Below are positions 26,907 through 36,589 of a stretch of DNA of 64,000 nucleotides, piece after piece. The DNA is from Antennarius striatus. Lineage: Eukaryota; Chordata; Actinopteri; Lophiiformes; Antennariidae. A model generated the notes under the pieces. It made no database searches. It was not told where the DNA came from and was given only the letters and a program-made list of their open reading frames with translations. The first letter of the stretch is position 1. Every line of letters starts with the position of its first letter. The translations under genes were made by a program, and so were the position numbers. The DNA lies in NCBI RefSeq assembly GCF_040054535.1, contig NC_090785.1:10530001-10594000 (forward strand). The letters are read 5' to 3'.

Positions 26907-28826
26907 AAAATAAAATAACTTTACGTGGAATGCCAAAATTATGAAAGTAGGTTTTGTAGAGAAATAATGTTACATTACAGATTATTCTTAAATTATAACA
27001 TTTAAAAATCTTCAATAATATGAACAAGACACTTGAATTTGACAGATTTTACCTAAGACCGTATGATTAAACACGAGTATGTAACACAATGGATACTTAC
27101 TTGATATGTTACCACTTCATCATCACGCACCATGCAGCTTGACAATCAACCAGTCACACGGGTTTTGAACCCTGTAAAGGAACAGCTCTGACATGTTATG
27201 TTATGTCATGTTATGTTATGTTATGTTATGTTATGTTATGTTATGTTATGTTATGTTATGTTATGTTATGTTATGTTATGTTATGTTATGTTATGTTATG
27301 TTATGTTATGTCCAGTCTGTGCATCACTTGTGTGTCGGCTGTGTTTTCCCACCTCATACAAGCCAGGATGTTCCAGTACCTCAAAACCATTTTCTTTCAT
27401 TTAGTCCACTGCATAAAAGTTTAGTGGATAATCTTTTAAAAAGACTATGCTTCATGTTTGATTAAAGAAAAAAAAGGATTAATAATTCAAATGTAAAATA
27501 GTACATTAACTTTAAACTATTTAGATTCACCTTCCGATTTTAAAGAAAAATGTTTTTGGATGCAATTCCTTACATAATGAACAACGTATTCAATTATATG
27601 CTATTATTGTAATGTTACATATATGTGCAGGGAATTTGAGAAAGAAAAAAATACTGTACAATTGTCTGGTAGTTTTAACGAATATAAAAAAAATAAATGC
27701 AGTTTAAAATTGCTGTTATTACATGTAAAATGAGTTATTTAATTGATTAACAGATGATACTGAAGATGATACTTAATATCAGCGTCATTGTCCAGGTCTA
27801 ACGCGCTGCAGAACCTGTTGAAAGAAATCTGCTTCAATTCCCATTATTTTACATTGTTTAGTATACAATAGAAACAGAAAGTACTACAACTACTGTAAAA
27901 ATGTATAGTATATTTTCATTTTTTTACAAACTGGCGCAAATGAGCTCAGATAAAGATGCTGCTGATATTATCAGAAGCAATGCCTCATGTAAGGTTATCA
28001 TGCAAGTGTAGCATCGCTTTTCTGTGAGCAATATGCCCCAAAATTAATTATTTTTTAATGAGCTCAGAAAAACAACACTGCTTTCAGGTTTTTGTTGTAC
28101 ATCTGTCTGTTTTAATAGCTTATTTCACTTATTTTGTAGGACAAGTCTCAAATTTGTGAGGCAAAAATGTATTGCTCTGCCATCAGAAAAATTCAAAATC
28201 ACCAGAACGTGTGATATATGAGAATTTGTAATAATTCAAATAAAAAATGTATTTATCTGATATGTGTGTATTTTTGACAGTGTGTATTTTCCTTTCGCAG
28301 AAAATGGACAAAAATAGAGATGGTGTGGTCACTCTTGATGAATTCATCCTCTCATGTCAAGAGGTATTCTTTATTTTCTAAGTTCTTTTTTCCTCTAACA
28401 TATTCCAAAAGTTACTTTTAAAATATGATATTGTAGTGAAAGCAAAGGTCTGGAGAACAGAAGAATGACGACAGAGAGCCATTCGGAGCCATTGCTGAGG
28501 TTATCAGTAATGTTTTTGCTTTTCCTCCTGTGATCTGTCAATAGTTCTGTTTCTCCAGTGACCTCTTGGAGATGAAAAGTCAACAGTTCTGTCTTTACAG
28601 GCTGTTAATTATGGGTGTTGCAACTTTGTGTATCAATGGGTTTATCTGCAGAGATCGCTGACTTGGACATTTCCAGGCTTTCACTGCCCTCTAGTGACCA
28701 GTAAACTGATTAAATGTCGAGTGTTTGAAGACTTTCTCCTCATGGCCAGCCTCTTAATTTTCCACTTTCTTTGAACAGGATGAAAACATTATGAGGTCTC
28801 TACAGCTATTTGAAAACGTCATCTAG
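16661..28826 (+). CDS. kcnip1: kcnip1: Kv channel-interacting protein 1 (whole gene, 8 coding exons)
   Basis: Encodes KChIP1, a neuronal calcium sensor-family protein that binds the cytoplasmic N-terminus of Kv4 (Shal) potassium channels, promotes their surface expression and modulates A-type current. Eight exons (16661-16718, 25139-25263, 25986-26055, 26139-26209, 26333-26440, 26550-26654, 28301-28363, 28779-28826) have GT-AG borders and join in frame to 215 residues; human KChIP1 is about 216-227. It starts MGAVVGT: Gly2 fits the N-myristoylation site known in KChIP1. The first EF-hand is degenerate (CPSG, residues 63-66). EF2 loop is 98-109 (lacks acidic residues at several positions). EF3 (134-145) and EF4 (182-193) are canonical with D, N, D, G, E ligands. 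It ends ...[15 protein letters not shown] residues near the start and [13 protein letters not shown] in exon 2 favour KCNIP1 over KCNIP2/3/4. Copy a or b cannot be decided. A second first exon lies at 22656-22764. Confidence 0.95.
16729..16823. repeat. (CA)n microsatellite abutting kcnip1 exon 1 donor
   Basis: Nearly pure CA, about 95 bp, starting about 10 bp after the exon 1 splice donor. Confidence 0.97.
16891..17001. repeat. Second (CA)n microsatellite in kcnip1 intron 1
   Basis: About 110 bp of CA with rare AA and GA interruptions, 67 bp downstream of the first array. The open frames across both arrays encode His-Thr repeats and are artefacts. Confidence 0.97.
17287..17331. repeat. (GT)n microsatellite
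   Basis: GT dinucleotides with one CACG interruption. Confidence 0.9.
18500..19060 (+). repeat. Pyrimidine-rich tract in intron 1
   Basis: About 560 bp of irregular C/T-rich + strand (TCTCC, TTCTTT patterns) leading into the GT microsatellite at 19081. Confidence 0.8.
19081..19145. repeat. (GT)n microsatellite
   Basis: About 65 bp of uninterrupted TG units. Confidence 0.95.
19431..19511. repeat. (GT)n microsatellite
   Basis: About 80 bp of TG units with TGTA and TGCG interruptions. Confidence 0.95.
22109..22194. repeat. (CA)n microsatellite
   Basis: 86 bp of uninterrupted CA units, about 460 bp upstream of the alternative kcnip1 first exon. Confidence 0.97.
22330..22508 (+). promoter_or_regulatory. 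kcnip1: Putative internal promoter/5' UTR for alternative kcnip1 first exon
   Basis: Purine-rich sequence with two TATA-like GATAAAAAG/ACAs: 'ggataaaaagag' near 22379 and 'ggataaaaagac' near 22421, placed 90-130 bp upstream of the first in-frame ATG (22509). A first exon needs its own promoter and this is the obvious position. No start site is visible from sequence, so this is inference. Confidence 0.3.
22656..22764 (+). CDS. kcnip1: kcnip1 alternative first exon: transmembrane KIS/TMS-type N-terminus
   Basis: Open frame of 36 codons plus 1 nt ending at a consensus donor, G|GTGAGT. This is the same phase 1 as exon 1, so splicing to exon 2 recreates the same Asp codon (G+AC) and gives a 232-residue protein. 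After an acidic lead (MEQEEQSDN) it has a hydrophobic segment, about residues 11-33, with the pattern LHTIAIILL...[11 protein letters not shown]. That pattern matches the hydrophobic first exon of KChIP4a and other TMS-type KChIPs (I-A near its start, V/L-K-x-L midway, L-x-x-L/F-G-x-I at its end). In that family the segment is a transmembrane or ER-retention region that slows Kv4 inactivation and reduces surface expression. The frame stays open upstream to an ATG at 22509 with a better Kozak context (A at -3, G at +4). Using it would add 49 basic residues starting MGKKST. Confidence 0.82.
24751..24842. repeat. (GT)n microsatellite
   Basis: About 90 bp of GT with GCGT interruptions at the 3' end, 300 bp upstream of kcnip1 exon 2. 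Confidence 0.95.
25139..25263 (+). CDS. kcnip1: kcnip1 coding exon 2
   Basis: 125 nt; acceptor CTCTTCAG, donor AAT|GTAAGT. Encodes residues 20-61: an acidic stretch (DKADDDLEM), the KChIP signature [10 protein letters not shown], then the helix leading into EF1 ([13 protein letters not shown]). The first two bases complete the Asp codon begun by either first exon. Confidence 0.96.
25986..26055 (+). CDS. kcnip1: kcnip1 coding exon 3 (degenerate EF1)
   Basis: 70 nt; acceptor after CCCCTTCTCCAG, donor GGAG|GTAAAG, phase 1. Residues 62-84, with [19 protein letters not shown]. The CPSG in the loop is the family hallmark of the non-calcium-binding first EF-hand. Confidence 0.96.
26139..26209 (+). 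CDS. kcnip1: kcnip1 coding exon 4 (EF2)
   Basis: 71 nt; acceptor TGTTGCAG, donor GAG|GTTTAC. Residues 85-108 ([20 protein letters not shown]...). The loop begins at D98. The intron upstream is only 83 bp. Confidence 0.95.
26333..26440 (+). CDS. kcnip1: kcnip1 coding exon 5 (EF2 end, EF3 start)
   Basis: 108 nt, phase 0 at both ends; acceptor TCTCCATCAG, donor GAG|GTGTGT. Residues 109-144 contain [14 protein letters not shown] and most of the EF3 loop ([11 protein letters not shown]). Confidence 0.96.
26550..26654 (+). CDS. kcnip1: kcnip1 coding exon 6
   Basis: 105 nt, phase 0; acceptor TTCCACAG, donor CAG|GTAACA. Residues 145-179: EF3 exit helix and the KChIP-typical [13 protein letters not shown] and QHVDAFFQ segments. 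Confidence 0.96.
26809..26903. repeat. (CA)n microsatellite followed by AAAAT units
   Basis: CA dinucleotides with GCAC and CCAC interruptions, ending in a short (AAAAT)n run at 26903-26918. Confidence 0.95.
27193..27311. repeat. (ATGTT)n pentanucleotide array
   Basis: About 24 tandem TTATG/ATGTT units with a single T-to-C change at about 27207. It opens all three + frames as repeating CYVML peptides, which are not genes. Confidence 0.97.
28301..28363 (+). CDS. kcnip1: kcnip1 coding exon 7 (EF4)
   Basis: 63 nt, phase 0; acceptor CCTTTCGCAG, donor GAG|GTATTC. Residues 180-200 hold the full EF4 loop [12 protein letters not shown]. Confidence 0.96.
28779..28826 (+). CDS. kcnip1: kcnip1 coding exon 8 (C-terminus)
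   Basis: 48 nt including TAG; acceptor TTTGAACAG. Encodes [15 protein letters not shown], the near-invariant KChIP C-terminus. Confidence 0.96.
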   Translation, partial: DENIMRSLQLFENVI

Positions 28827-30380
28827 ACAAGACAGAGGAGAGAGACGGTGCAGCTGATGGAGGCACAGAGCGAGTGAAGAGAAAGGAACAAAGAAAATGT
28901 TGCACATAAAAGGAGAAAGGAACAAACATGGTTTGCAGCTGAAGAGATCTTGCCAATCTGTGTAGGCTGGATTCCTTACTTCATGGAGGATGTCTTGTTG
29001 TATCGTATCTATGGAGACAAACTGTCACCAGTTTTGGAAAATGTCCCTAAGACATTTGACCTTTTCATCTCATTTACTTTGTCTCCGTCTGCCTCATTTG
29101 TTGATGTCATTCCCGTCACACTGAAGATTGTGTAAACACTGATTCTCTCATATTTGGTCAGATACTTTTCTTAAATATGAATAATCAACCACATTTTCAA
29201 TCAAAACTGGAATTTCATTCTTTCTTCTTGTGTTAGAAGCTTATTTGTTCTTATTCGTCTTTACTTTTTGTGTCAAAAAAGCAAATGTCAGCAATATTGT
29301 GAAGCTTGCAATACAAAGGCATATGGCATATTTAATCCATATCTGCCATAAAAAAATAAACAAATGTAATTGTAGGAAACCATGTTGCTGGTGCGTCTCA
29401 CGGAGCCTCCTCATCTCTTTACATGCACTAAATTCAGACACAGGCCTTTAAATGTTAGCAGCGCTGAATTTGACCTCAATCAGCTTGCAGCAGTCATTTG
29501 TCTCTTGTTAACTTCTTCAAGAACCCTTTTTATTCCTACTGTGTGCATTCCAGTGGTGTCATTCAGTGTTTCAATGTTGTGACGACTTTGCTGTACATAT
29601 TTATTAACTGTTGTATCTCTGGTTTTTTCTCACAACACAAAATCATTTGTGTCTCGTCTGTATGCTTCCAACTGTCTTTCTATCTGTCAAGATTAATAGA
29701 AACGTAATTATTCTACCCTTAATAAAGAGTCTATTTCGAGGTTTACTGGCACACAGACACATACCGACAAAGGGTCCTGCATGTTTTTGTGTGTGTGCTG
29801 TCCTGATGTAAAGTTTATGTCTGCCTGAATACAGATGTGTGTCATTTCCTAGCATGCAGCGTTATCTTGTGGACATCAGTACCGCTCAACCGATCGTGTT
29901 TGTGTATAAGAAGAAAGTTTTTGTCATCAAAAAAAAAATCTTGATCCGGAGCGACCAAACCTTTCACTGTGAAAAGGAAAAATGGAAAGAGGGATAGTGT
30001 AAAAATAATAAGAGTGAGAGTGAGACAAAGACAGAAGATGAGACAAATTGTTTCACTGAATCTGAAGCCATAGCCATCTTTCTTTTTCAAAGCATAGCCA
30101 TCTTTGTGAAAATTGAGCAAGAAAAAAAAAAACCCTCATAGAATTATAAATGATTTACTGTCATACCCTCTCACTGTGGTACCAATAGTGTGATAAAAAT
30201 TCTTGCGTTGTGTTGCTGCTCAGCTAAAAAGAACCCAGACATATGTTCAGATAGACAGACAGACAGACAGGAAGACAAACAGACATCTTAAAACTGTGAG
30301 AATGAAACCATGTGTGTATTGAAATATTGTATAAAATTATTATATTTATCAATAAACTTTTCAAGAAACAAATGAAATTG
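28827..30380 (+). other. kcnip1: kcnip1 3' UTR (inferred)
   Basis: About 1.55 kb of AT-rich sequence from the stop codon to a poly(A) signal. AATAAA also occurs at about 29353 and at 29721-29726, so shorter 3' ends are possible. No other gene signal here. Confidence 0.6.
30351..30356 (+). terminator. kcnip1: Poly(A) signal AATAAA for kcnip1
   Basis: AATAAA followed within 30 bp by a GT/T-rich segment (ATTGTGTATGCTAC...), a typical cleavage context. It is the last good signal before sequence converging from tlx3. Confidence 0.5.
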
Positions 30381-31399
30381 TGTATGCTACTTATTTTTAT
30401 ACGGCTTATAATTACTGTGTATTAAATCCTTTTTTGGCTATAAAAAACATGAGCAAAAAAAAAGTCACATGATTAGTTTATACTGTTATTTACACATATA
30501 CAATAGAAGTACAGAAAGGATTTTACATTTGTGTCTGTATTCCAGACGTCACGGCCAACAAATAAAGTAAAATAATGTGCATATGAAAAAACGTCACCAC
30601 CATCACTGAACATGCATCACTCCCTTTATTACCCAACTTACAGCCTCTTTTATATCTTCTCCCTGTAACCCTGCAATCTATTTTCCTTTTATAGTTGCTC
30701 ACAAAAGTATTTCCCTGTAATGTGACATTCTCGGCAACATTTTCTTCAATTTTCTCCAGTTGAATGTACAGGTGAATGTGGTGGTGCATTGTGTTGGGAT
30801 AAATGAGATCAGGAGAAAGAAAACAATCTCTGCACCGGCTCATTTTTCTGAAGATATTTGTGTTGATATTTGGTATGAAACAGGATGAAATTTATTTATA
30901 ACTATTAAGCACCTTGTAATGCAAATGCTCTATTGTATAGATGTATAGATGTTTTATTGAAAGCTTTACTTTCATCTGGCCTTCCCAAAATGCAGCAATG
31001 ACTGTTTCTGGAAAGATGGTTGCGTTGAAGGACAAACCCTTCAGAGAAAAACCTTGATGTGTCTGACTGAAGAATTAAGTGTCACTTTCAGGGTAATAAC
31101 CAAATATCTCTCTGGATATTATTCTAACGAAGAGAACAAGCAAGCTCATTAACAAGAACATTCACAAGAACTTCCAGTCAAAATTTCTGTTTCATTTTTT
31201 CTGGATTTTAAAGTAGTTCAGAGCTGCAAGTCCTATTCCAAACAAGTTCCTTCTTCAACATAGGGATCACTTACCATCAAATCAAGTCCATGTTCACAAC
31301 ATCCACTCAAACAGCTGTGACACCTTCAGCTTTTCTGGTCCATCATTTTTTTTTCCCCATTTCATGGATCAAGGTAAGTCCCACTGTCCTCATGTGGGC
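30381..31399. other. Intergenic: kcnip1-tlx3 convergent gap
   Basis: About 1 kb of AT-rich DNA between two genes that meet tail to tail. No gene or repeat recognised. Confidence 0.6.
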
Positions 31400-31405
31400 T
31401 TTATT
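31400..31405 (-). terminator. tlx3: Candidate poly(A) signal for tlx3
   Basis: TTTATT on + is AATAAA on the tlx3 strand, 65 bp after the stop codon. Another AATAAA (31469-31474) overlaps the stop codon itself. Confidence 0.4.
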
Positions 31406-31469
31406 GAATGCATCTATCCTCCCAGGGATAATAGAAGATGCTTATTGATTAGAGCGTGTAGTCTGGCCT

Positions 31470-31653
31470 TTATTCCCTGTCCTCGGCCCAAGGCTGAAGG
31501 TTCTGCAGGGCGTACAGGGAGGAATTATGGGCACACAGTGGATCCGACACCGCTGATTCGCCGAGAGACTTCTGGAGGGCGGACTGCTGCAGCTGCAGGA
31601 TGAGGCGATTGGCTTGTTGACGCTCCGCCTCTCTCTCCTCGGCTGTTTGTCTC
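31470..31653 (-). CDS. tlx3: tlx3 exon 3 (C-terminus)
   Basis: 184 nt including TAA; acceptor GCTTCTTTCAG. Encodes [17 protein letters not shown], then [19 protein letters not shown], both strongly conserved in TLX proteins. The stop comes four residues after PWA. Confidence 0.95.
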
Positions 31654-33205
31654 CTGAAAGAAGCCAAGAGACAACAATTTCACATTGATAAATTAATTGA
31701 TAATATTAATATTAATATTAATAAAGTAAGAAATGGGGATACGTAAATTTTACGAAAGAGTGAAAATTTGTGGAAATTCACAATGGCTTCTAGGCAGCTT
31801 TTTTAGAACATTATCTGAATGGTTCAAGTATCAGGAATTACGCACTTTCAAAATAACAAATAACATTGAAGTCCTGTAATAATTGGAAAAAACCGAAACA
31901 TCGGCTATAAGATTTAATAATTAAGGCTGAATTATGTTAAATAAATTCTAAATCAGCAATATGAAATCTAAAAAGAAGCCTTAATAAAATATGTTAAATC
32001 TGAAATTATGAATTTGTTGCTGTCATGTATATTCTGTGACTTTTGTTCCTTGTCGACAGGGTAACTTCAGAGGACATTATGATGATCTGTTAAAGTTTTG
32101 TTTCAGAGCAGGAGTTATAAAATATGTAATTTCGTGCTTTACGCTCTCTACCGTCTCTACGTGTGGTGAAATATGACCGCAAGTGTAATTAGAGTCCTCT
32201 GAGAGTTGAATATGAAATTCCAGACTAACCTCCACTTTGTCCTGCGGTTCTGGAACCAGGTCTTCACCTGTGCGTCCGTCATCTTCAGACTCTTGGCCAG
32301 GGCTGCCCGCTCCGCGCTGGCCAGGTACTTCTGTCGGTGGAAACGCTTCTCCAGCTCACAGATCTGAACTCTGGAGAATGAGGTGCGGGGCTTTTTCCTT
32401 TTGGGGGGAGTTCGGTTTTGGTACGGGTGCCCTATTCGCCGCGTCACAGCGAACGGCACCAGAGCCGCTGCAGGGAGGACAGAGGCGCACACCAGTGAGT
32501 GGAACACAGCACCAAACAGGCTAATTCACTCCCCACTCTGTATGGAAATTCAAGGCCATATATCATTGATATCCGCCCTGTTTGACAACAATTCCCTATT
32601 TAGACTGTGTAAGGCCGTGTGAGAAATGTGAGATGAAGTTTATTGTGAGAGATGAGTCTGGCCAGAGTGGAGGGAACAGGGCAATTACTAAAAATAAAAA
32701 CGCTGCTCCTCTTTGAATTGTTAGAGCTTTCATTGTCACTGCAGTGGTAATTGTGGAGAAGACAGCGGTCCCACTGGTCTGGTTATCTTTGCTGTAAATA
32801 CTGTAAATACGAAATATCATCGGCCTTTGCTAACACAAGCAACTGTTAACTTGTAGTGAAACAAATTGCTTGTAGTTGACGTGTGAAAAATGTTTAAAAG
32901 CCAACCTAAATCCTCCACATCTCCACTTCAACCTTGTTTACATTTTAAAACACAAAAATATTAAATCTCTAAATCAATTTAGAAGTTTTTGTTTTATTTT
33001 TCTTTTCAATTTATGAGGGCAAGCAAAAATTATTAACATGTAAAAAAAAAACATTTTGGATCATTTTTATTACAATAGGAAACTATGTGTGACCAAGCCT
33101 GATAAAATTGTCTGCAGTGATCGTAAATTATTTCATTTATTTAGATGAATAAAGGAAATATTCACCTCCTCAAACTATCAAGACAATATCAATAACACGA
33201 AAAGG

Positions 33206-33279
<74 letters not shown>

Positions 33280-33933
33280 GAAAGCATTATTTATAAGAAA
33301 TTGCATCCTGATTTACCTCCTGCTTAAAGAATTTTAAATAAGTATATGTGGAAACACTTTTTCACACCTTCCCAAATATTTGGCACACTTGTTATGTCTT
33401 TTTAATTCAAGTGTTTTCTTCTTCTTCATTTTTTTTGTCCTGAACACAAGTAAATGTGAACGAAAGCCCCCACTACTTCATGGGGTTAAGCCTGGCCTAC
33501 CTGATATTCTGTCTTTAGCGAACCGGTTTCCAATCCAAGGGAAACACAACCCTCCAAACCCGGGGACAGCGCTCTGCACGGGGCCCGGGGGTCCAGGTGC
33601 CGTCATGGGTCTGTGGGCCGGGACTCGAATCACTCCGCGACTTCCCAGACTCCTGCTCTCTCCATACGAACCCGAAGCCTCCATCGGAGGCATGATACCG
33701 GAGAGAGAGATGGACAGCGCGGTGTACGAGGGCGCGCCGGCGCCGGTCGGGCTTCCCAAACTGTAATAATTGTCCCCAGCCCCGCTGCTGGAATCGGATC
33801 CATTTTGTCTTCCGGCCATGCGGCCGTTTTCCGGCTCCGTACCGGCTCTCAGGATCTGGTCGATGCCGAAGCTGATGGGCTCGTGGTGGGTCGGTTTGGG
33901 AGGAGGACTCGGCGCGCTCGGTGCCTGCTCCAT
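31470..33933 (-). CDS. tlx3: tlx3: T-cell leukemia homeobox 3 transcription factor (3 exons)
   Basis: Nuclear homeodomain factor that, in vertebrates, specifies glutamatergic dorsal-horn, cranial sensory and hindbrain visceral neurons. Exons 33933-33501, 32467-32230 and 31653-31470 join in frame (phases 1 and 2) to 284 residues; human TLX3 is 291. Near the N-terminus, [12 protein letters not shown] (residues 17-28) is the TLX Eh1-like repressor motif. [10 protein letters not shown] and [12 protein letters not shown] are TLX landmarks. [19 protein letters not shown] precedes the homeodomain, about residues 168-227, whose helix 3 reads [13 protein letters not shown] with the TLX-specific Thr47. 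The helix 1 sequence [15 protein letters not shown] and the segment before the homeodomain ([12 protein letters not shown]) fit TLX3 better than TLX1 or TLX2. The protein ends ...[12 protein letters not shown], lacking the last residues (KVPAVTSLV-like) of mammalian TLX3. Copy a or b unresolved. Confidence 0.95.
32230..32467 (-). CDS. tlx3: tlx3 exon 2 (homeodomain)
   Basis: 238 nt; acceptor TCCCTGCAG, donor TGGAG|GTTAGT, phase 2. Encodes [19 protein letters not shown] and the homeodomain up to KWR. Confidence 0.97.
33208..33279. repeat. (AAT)n trinucleotide microsatellite in tlx3 intron 1
   Basis: 24 perfect AAT units. Confidence 0.97.
33501..33933 (-). CDS. tlx3: tlx3 exon 1
   Basis: 433 nt, residues 1-144 plus 1 nt; donor [19 protein letters not shown] start with the Eh1-like motif, followed by a Gly/Ser/Pro-rich linker (residues 29-110) that is poorly conserved in the family, then the conserved [10 protein letters not shown] and [16 protein letters not shown]-rich relative to surroundings. 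Confidence 0.95.
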
Positions 33934-34330
33934 CTCTGTCGATGTGGTTGTTGCAAGAAGGAGGGGGAAAAAAAAAACAAAAAAAAACTTACAACGTTCT
34001 GAGGAAAATTCACTGGAGGGTCAAATTGCACCGAAAGACATCGCCGGTAGTCTCTCCATCGCTGTCCATCCGTGTGCTCAGAATCCAGCGCGTCCTGGTG
34101 GTCTACGGCAGGCCTCTTCCAGAGGACTGGGTCCCCTCCACAGGCTGTGGTGAAAGTTTGATGGGCGTTTGGAGAGATGTGACGCTCTGTCCTCCTCTCA
34201 GCGCGTCAAAACGCTCCGTCTAGCAGCTCCGTCCTCCTCCATCCTTCTCCACCATTCATTGGCTGGCACCGGAACGACTGATTGAATGTTAATGGAGGAA
34301 GGCCAGCTATTTGGCACGATGGCCAATACG
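33934..34330 (-). promoter_or_regulatory. tlx3: tlx3 5' UTR and proximal promoter (inferred)
   Basis: Upstream of the tlx3 ATG. GC-richer, CpG-containing sequence with a strong inverted CCAAT box (ATTGG at 34258-34262 on +) about 325 bp before the start codon. No TATA box seen. An A-rich run (33967-33987 on +, i.e. T-rich on the gene strand) sits just before the ATG. Confidence 0.45.
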
Positions 34331-35199
34331 TCTAAAACAACGGGCGTCAGCTTATTGTATGTATGTCAAGATATCGCAAATTCGTGTCTTGTGTGTGAGA
34401 TTGACGTTATTATGGAAATAGAATAAAGCACAAGCGTCAACTTTATTGAAATTTATTTCATTTAAAAAAAAAAAAACCCCGTAAAGGTACCTCCTCAAAC
34501 CAATGAAGATGAATATTCCTTTTTATAAATATTTATATTCTTAAGTTTGGTGGTGAATCGTCTAAAAGTGAATCGTTTCAAACAAACTGTTTTGTCAGTC
34601 ATCTGTCAGTGTTCTGTTGGCCCCCTAGAAATGAGTTCACAGAAAAAGATTCACAAGTTTTGGTGACGGATGATATCAGAGGGAAAAGTTTTTACACACC
34701 TAAGGGTCTAATGAATTGAAGCGTCTGCCCATCTCCATTTATCATTGTGCGTCATTTGTCCTTCGTGTCTGTCATCTCTGAGGCATTTGTTTGACAATGT
34801 GAGGAATAATAAGTTTGAATGTAGGCAGTGGTTTTTGACTCGGGGATTATTTATCATATTATAAAAGAGAGACGGAAATGAGAAATGTCAGCCTCGGTAT
34901 TGCCTTTAATCTAAATCTTCCAAATCGTCCACGCTTCGCAATCAAACGAGGAGAGTTGTGTTATATTAAATGCAGCTGAACAAGTGGTGTTTAGCGCTGT
35001 TTAAAAATGTAGGACTTTTAAGACGGAACAAAACCTGATGAAATGTTTTCTCTCCCCCCCACCCCCCATAAACCACAATGCTGCGTTTAAAGCTTTTTAA
35101 TGTTTTTACCTTCAATAAAAACAAAGCAGTCATATTTGTGTTTACTCAAGAAAATGATGTAAAATCACTGAAAACATTTACAGACAATCTGAAATAATT

Positions 35200-35590
35200 C
35201 TAGGGTGATGGATTTACCTGAACGCATCGCGTCTCTGTAAAATAAACGGACTAATTGAGCTTTGGCTCTGAATCTACTGGACCTATTGAGGATGGCAGAG
35301 GATGTCTTATTATGTCCTTGCAGCCAACGCCACATTAAATGGCCTGACAAGCGGCGGCTATGGGCTACCTCAGATAAAGTGTCCGGGCTCTGCAAGCTGC
35401 TAACCGCCCAGATTCAATGTAACAGGCGCCCAAAGTGACCGGATAATCACATTTTCACTAACTTGTCTCAGGGACAGACAAATGCGATTCGGCTTCGGTT
35501 GCGGCAGGTGGCTTTTTAAGATATCACATTGCAGTACTTAAACCGACTAATGGCCAACATATTCATTTAATGACAATGGGGTTTCTATTT
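35200..35590. promoter_or_regulatory. Candidate tlx3 enhancer block A
   Basis: Complex, non-repetitive sequence 1.3 kb upstream of tlx3 with several homeodomain cores (ACTAATTGAGC, GACTAATGG, CATTTAATGAC) and CpG-containing segments uncommon in the surrounding AT-rich DNA. Function inferred from composition and position only. Confidence 0.3.
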
Positions 35591-36589
35591 GTAAGCTTTT
35601 AAAAGATGCGTCCATTAATCATAGTTTTTGAAGACTCTAATAGAAATGTTTTTTTTTTTTTCTAATGTATTTGGGTTATGTTGCCTTCTTGGATCAATTC
35701 TATACAGGCTATCAGTTGTTTTATTTGACCCTTTAACAATCACCGTTGAATCTGAACAACACATATATTTACAGATGCATCTTCATTTTAACCATTTGAT
35801 GCTAAATGTTACAGTATGGCCGATTTAAAAAAAAATGAATGGAATTAAATGTAATTGATTAAAAGTGTGAGTCTATAATATACAGGATGCAAACACAGAG
35901 AACTGTATTTGATAATATATATTTTAAAAAGCGACCCTATCTCGCCCTTCACAATAAAGTCTTATGAGGCAATATTGGACAAGGCCCGAGGTGTTTGTTT
36001 GGCAATATGGACAGACTCTGGGTGTTGGCTGGTTCATCCTTCCATATGTGAACCTACTGGTGGCTTTTGATGGTGGAGAATTGGTCTGTTACAGCTGTCA
36101 GCAATGCGGACATTTTTATGTTTCTCTCGACGACATTTTCAAAAATAATTTCCCATCAAGAAATATGTTGGGGTTTGTAAAACCGAGCCCCTAGTCAAAT
36201 CAACTGAGTATATTTAAAATAATTACACAGTTATTAATAGCGTGAGGAATACCGAGAAAACGGCTTCATCCAAGTTATGCGCGTTTTTCTTGACTCCCCA
36301 TCAGAGTGACTGCAGTCCTCCCCAAACATGTAGGGAGCAGACGGGGTGTTGGTAATCCGGTGTAATCCAATGATTATGAGAGCTACACACATTCTCCCTG
36401 ACCTGACACACCGGGATATCCGTGACACCGGTTATCCAGACGCACAAGGATCAGGCCGGCCGCAGCTTCATGGAGCTTCTGAAATTTATTACCGGCTATA
36501 GATGATGACGGAAGTGCTGTAATCGATTCATGATTACAGCAGAAAGGATAAAAAGTATTGATGTATTATAAAAAAACAGACGTAAGGTT

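Larger units (their letters stand above)
26655..28300 (+). other. kcnip1: kcnip1 intron 6
   Basis: 1.65 kb, bounded by GTAACA and TTTCGCAG. It holds a CA microsatellite and a pentanucleotide array. The rest is AT-rich with nothing recognisable. Confidence 0.9.

Noticed and set aside
27193..27465. Repeating CYVML open frames
   Set aside because: Translation of the pentanucleotide array in kcnip1 intron 6.
33380..34223. Long + strand open frames opposite tlx3 exon 1
   Set aside because: Antisense shadows of GC-rich coding sequence; the - strand carries the TLX motifs.
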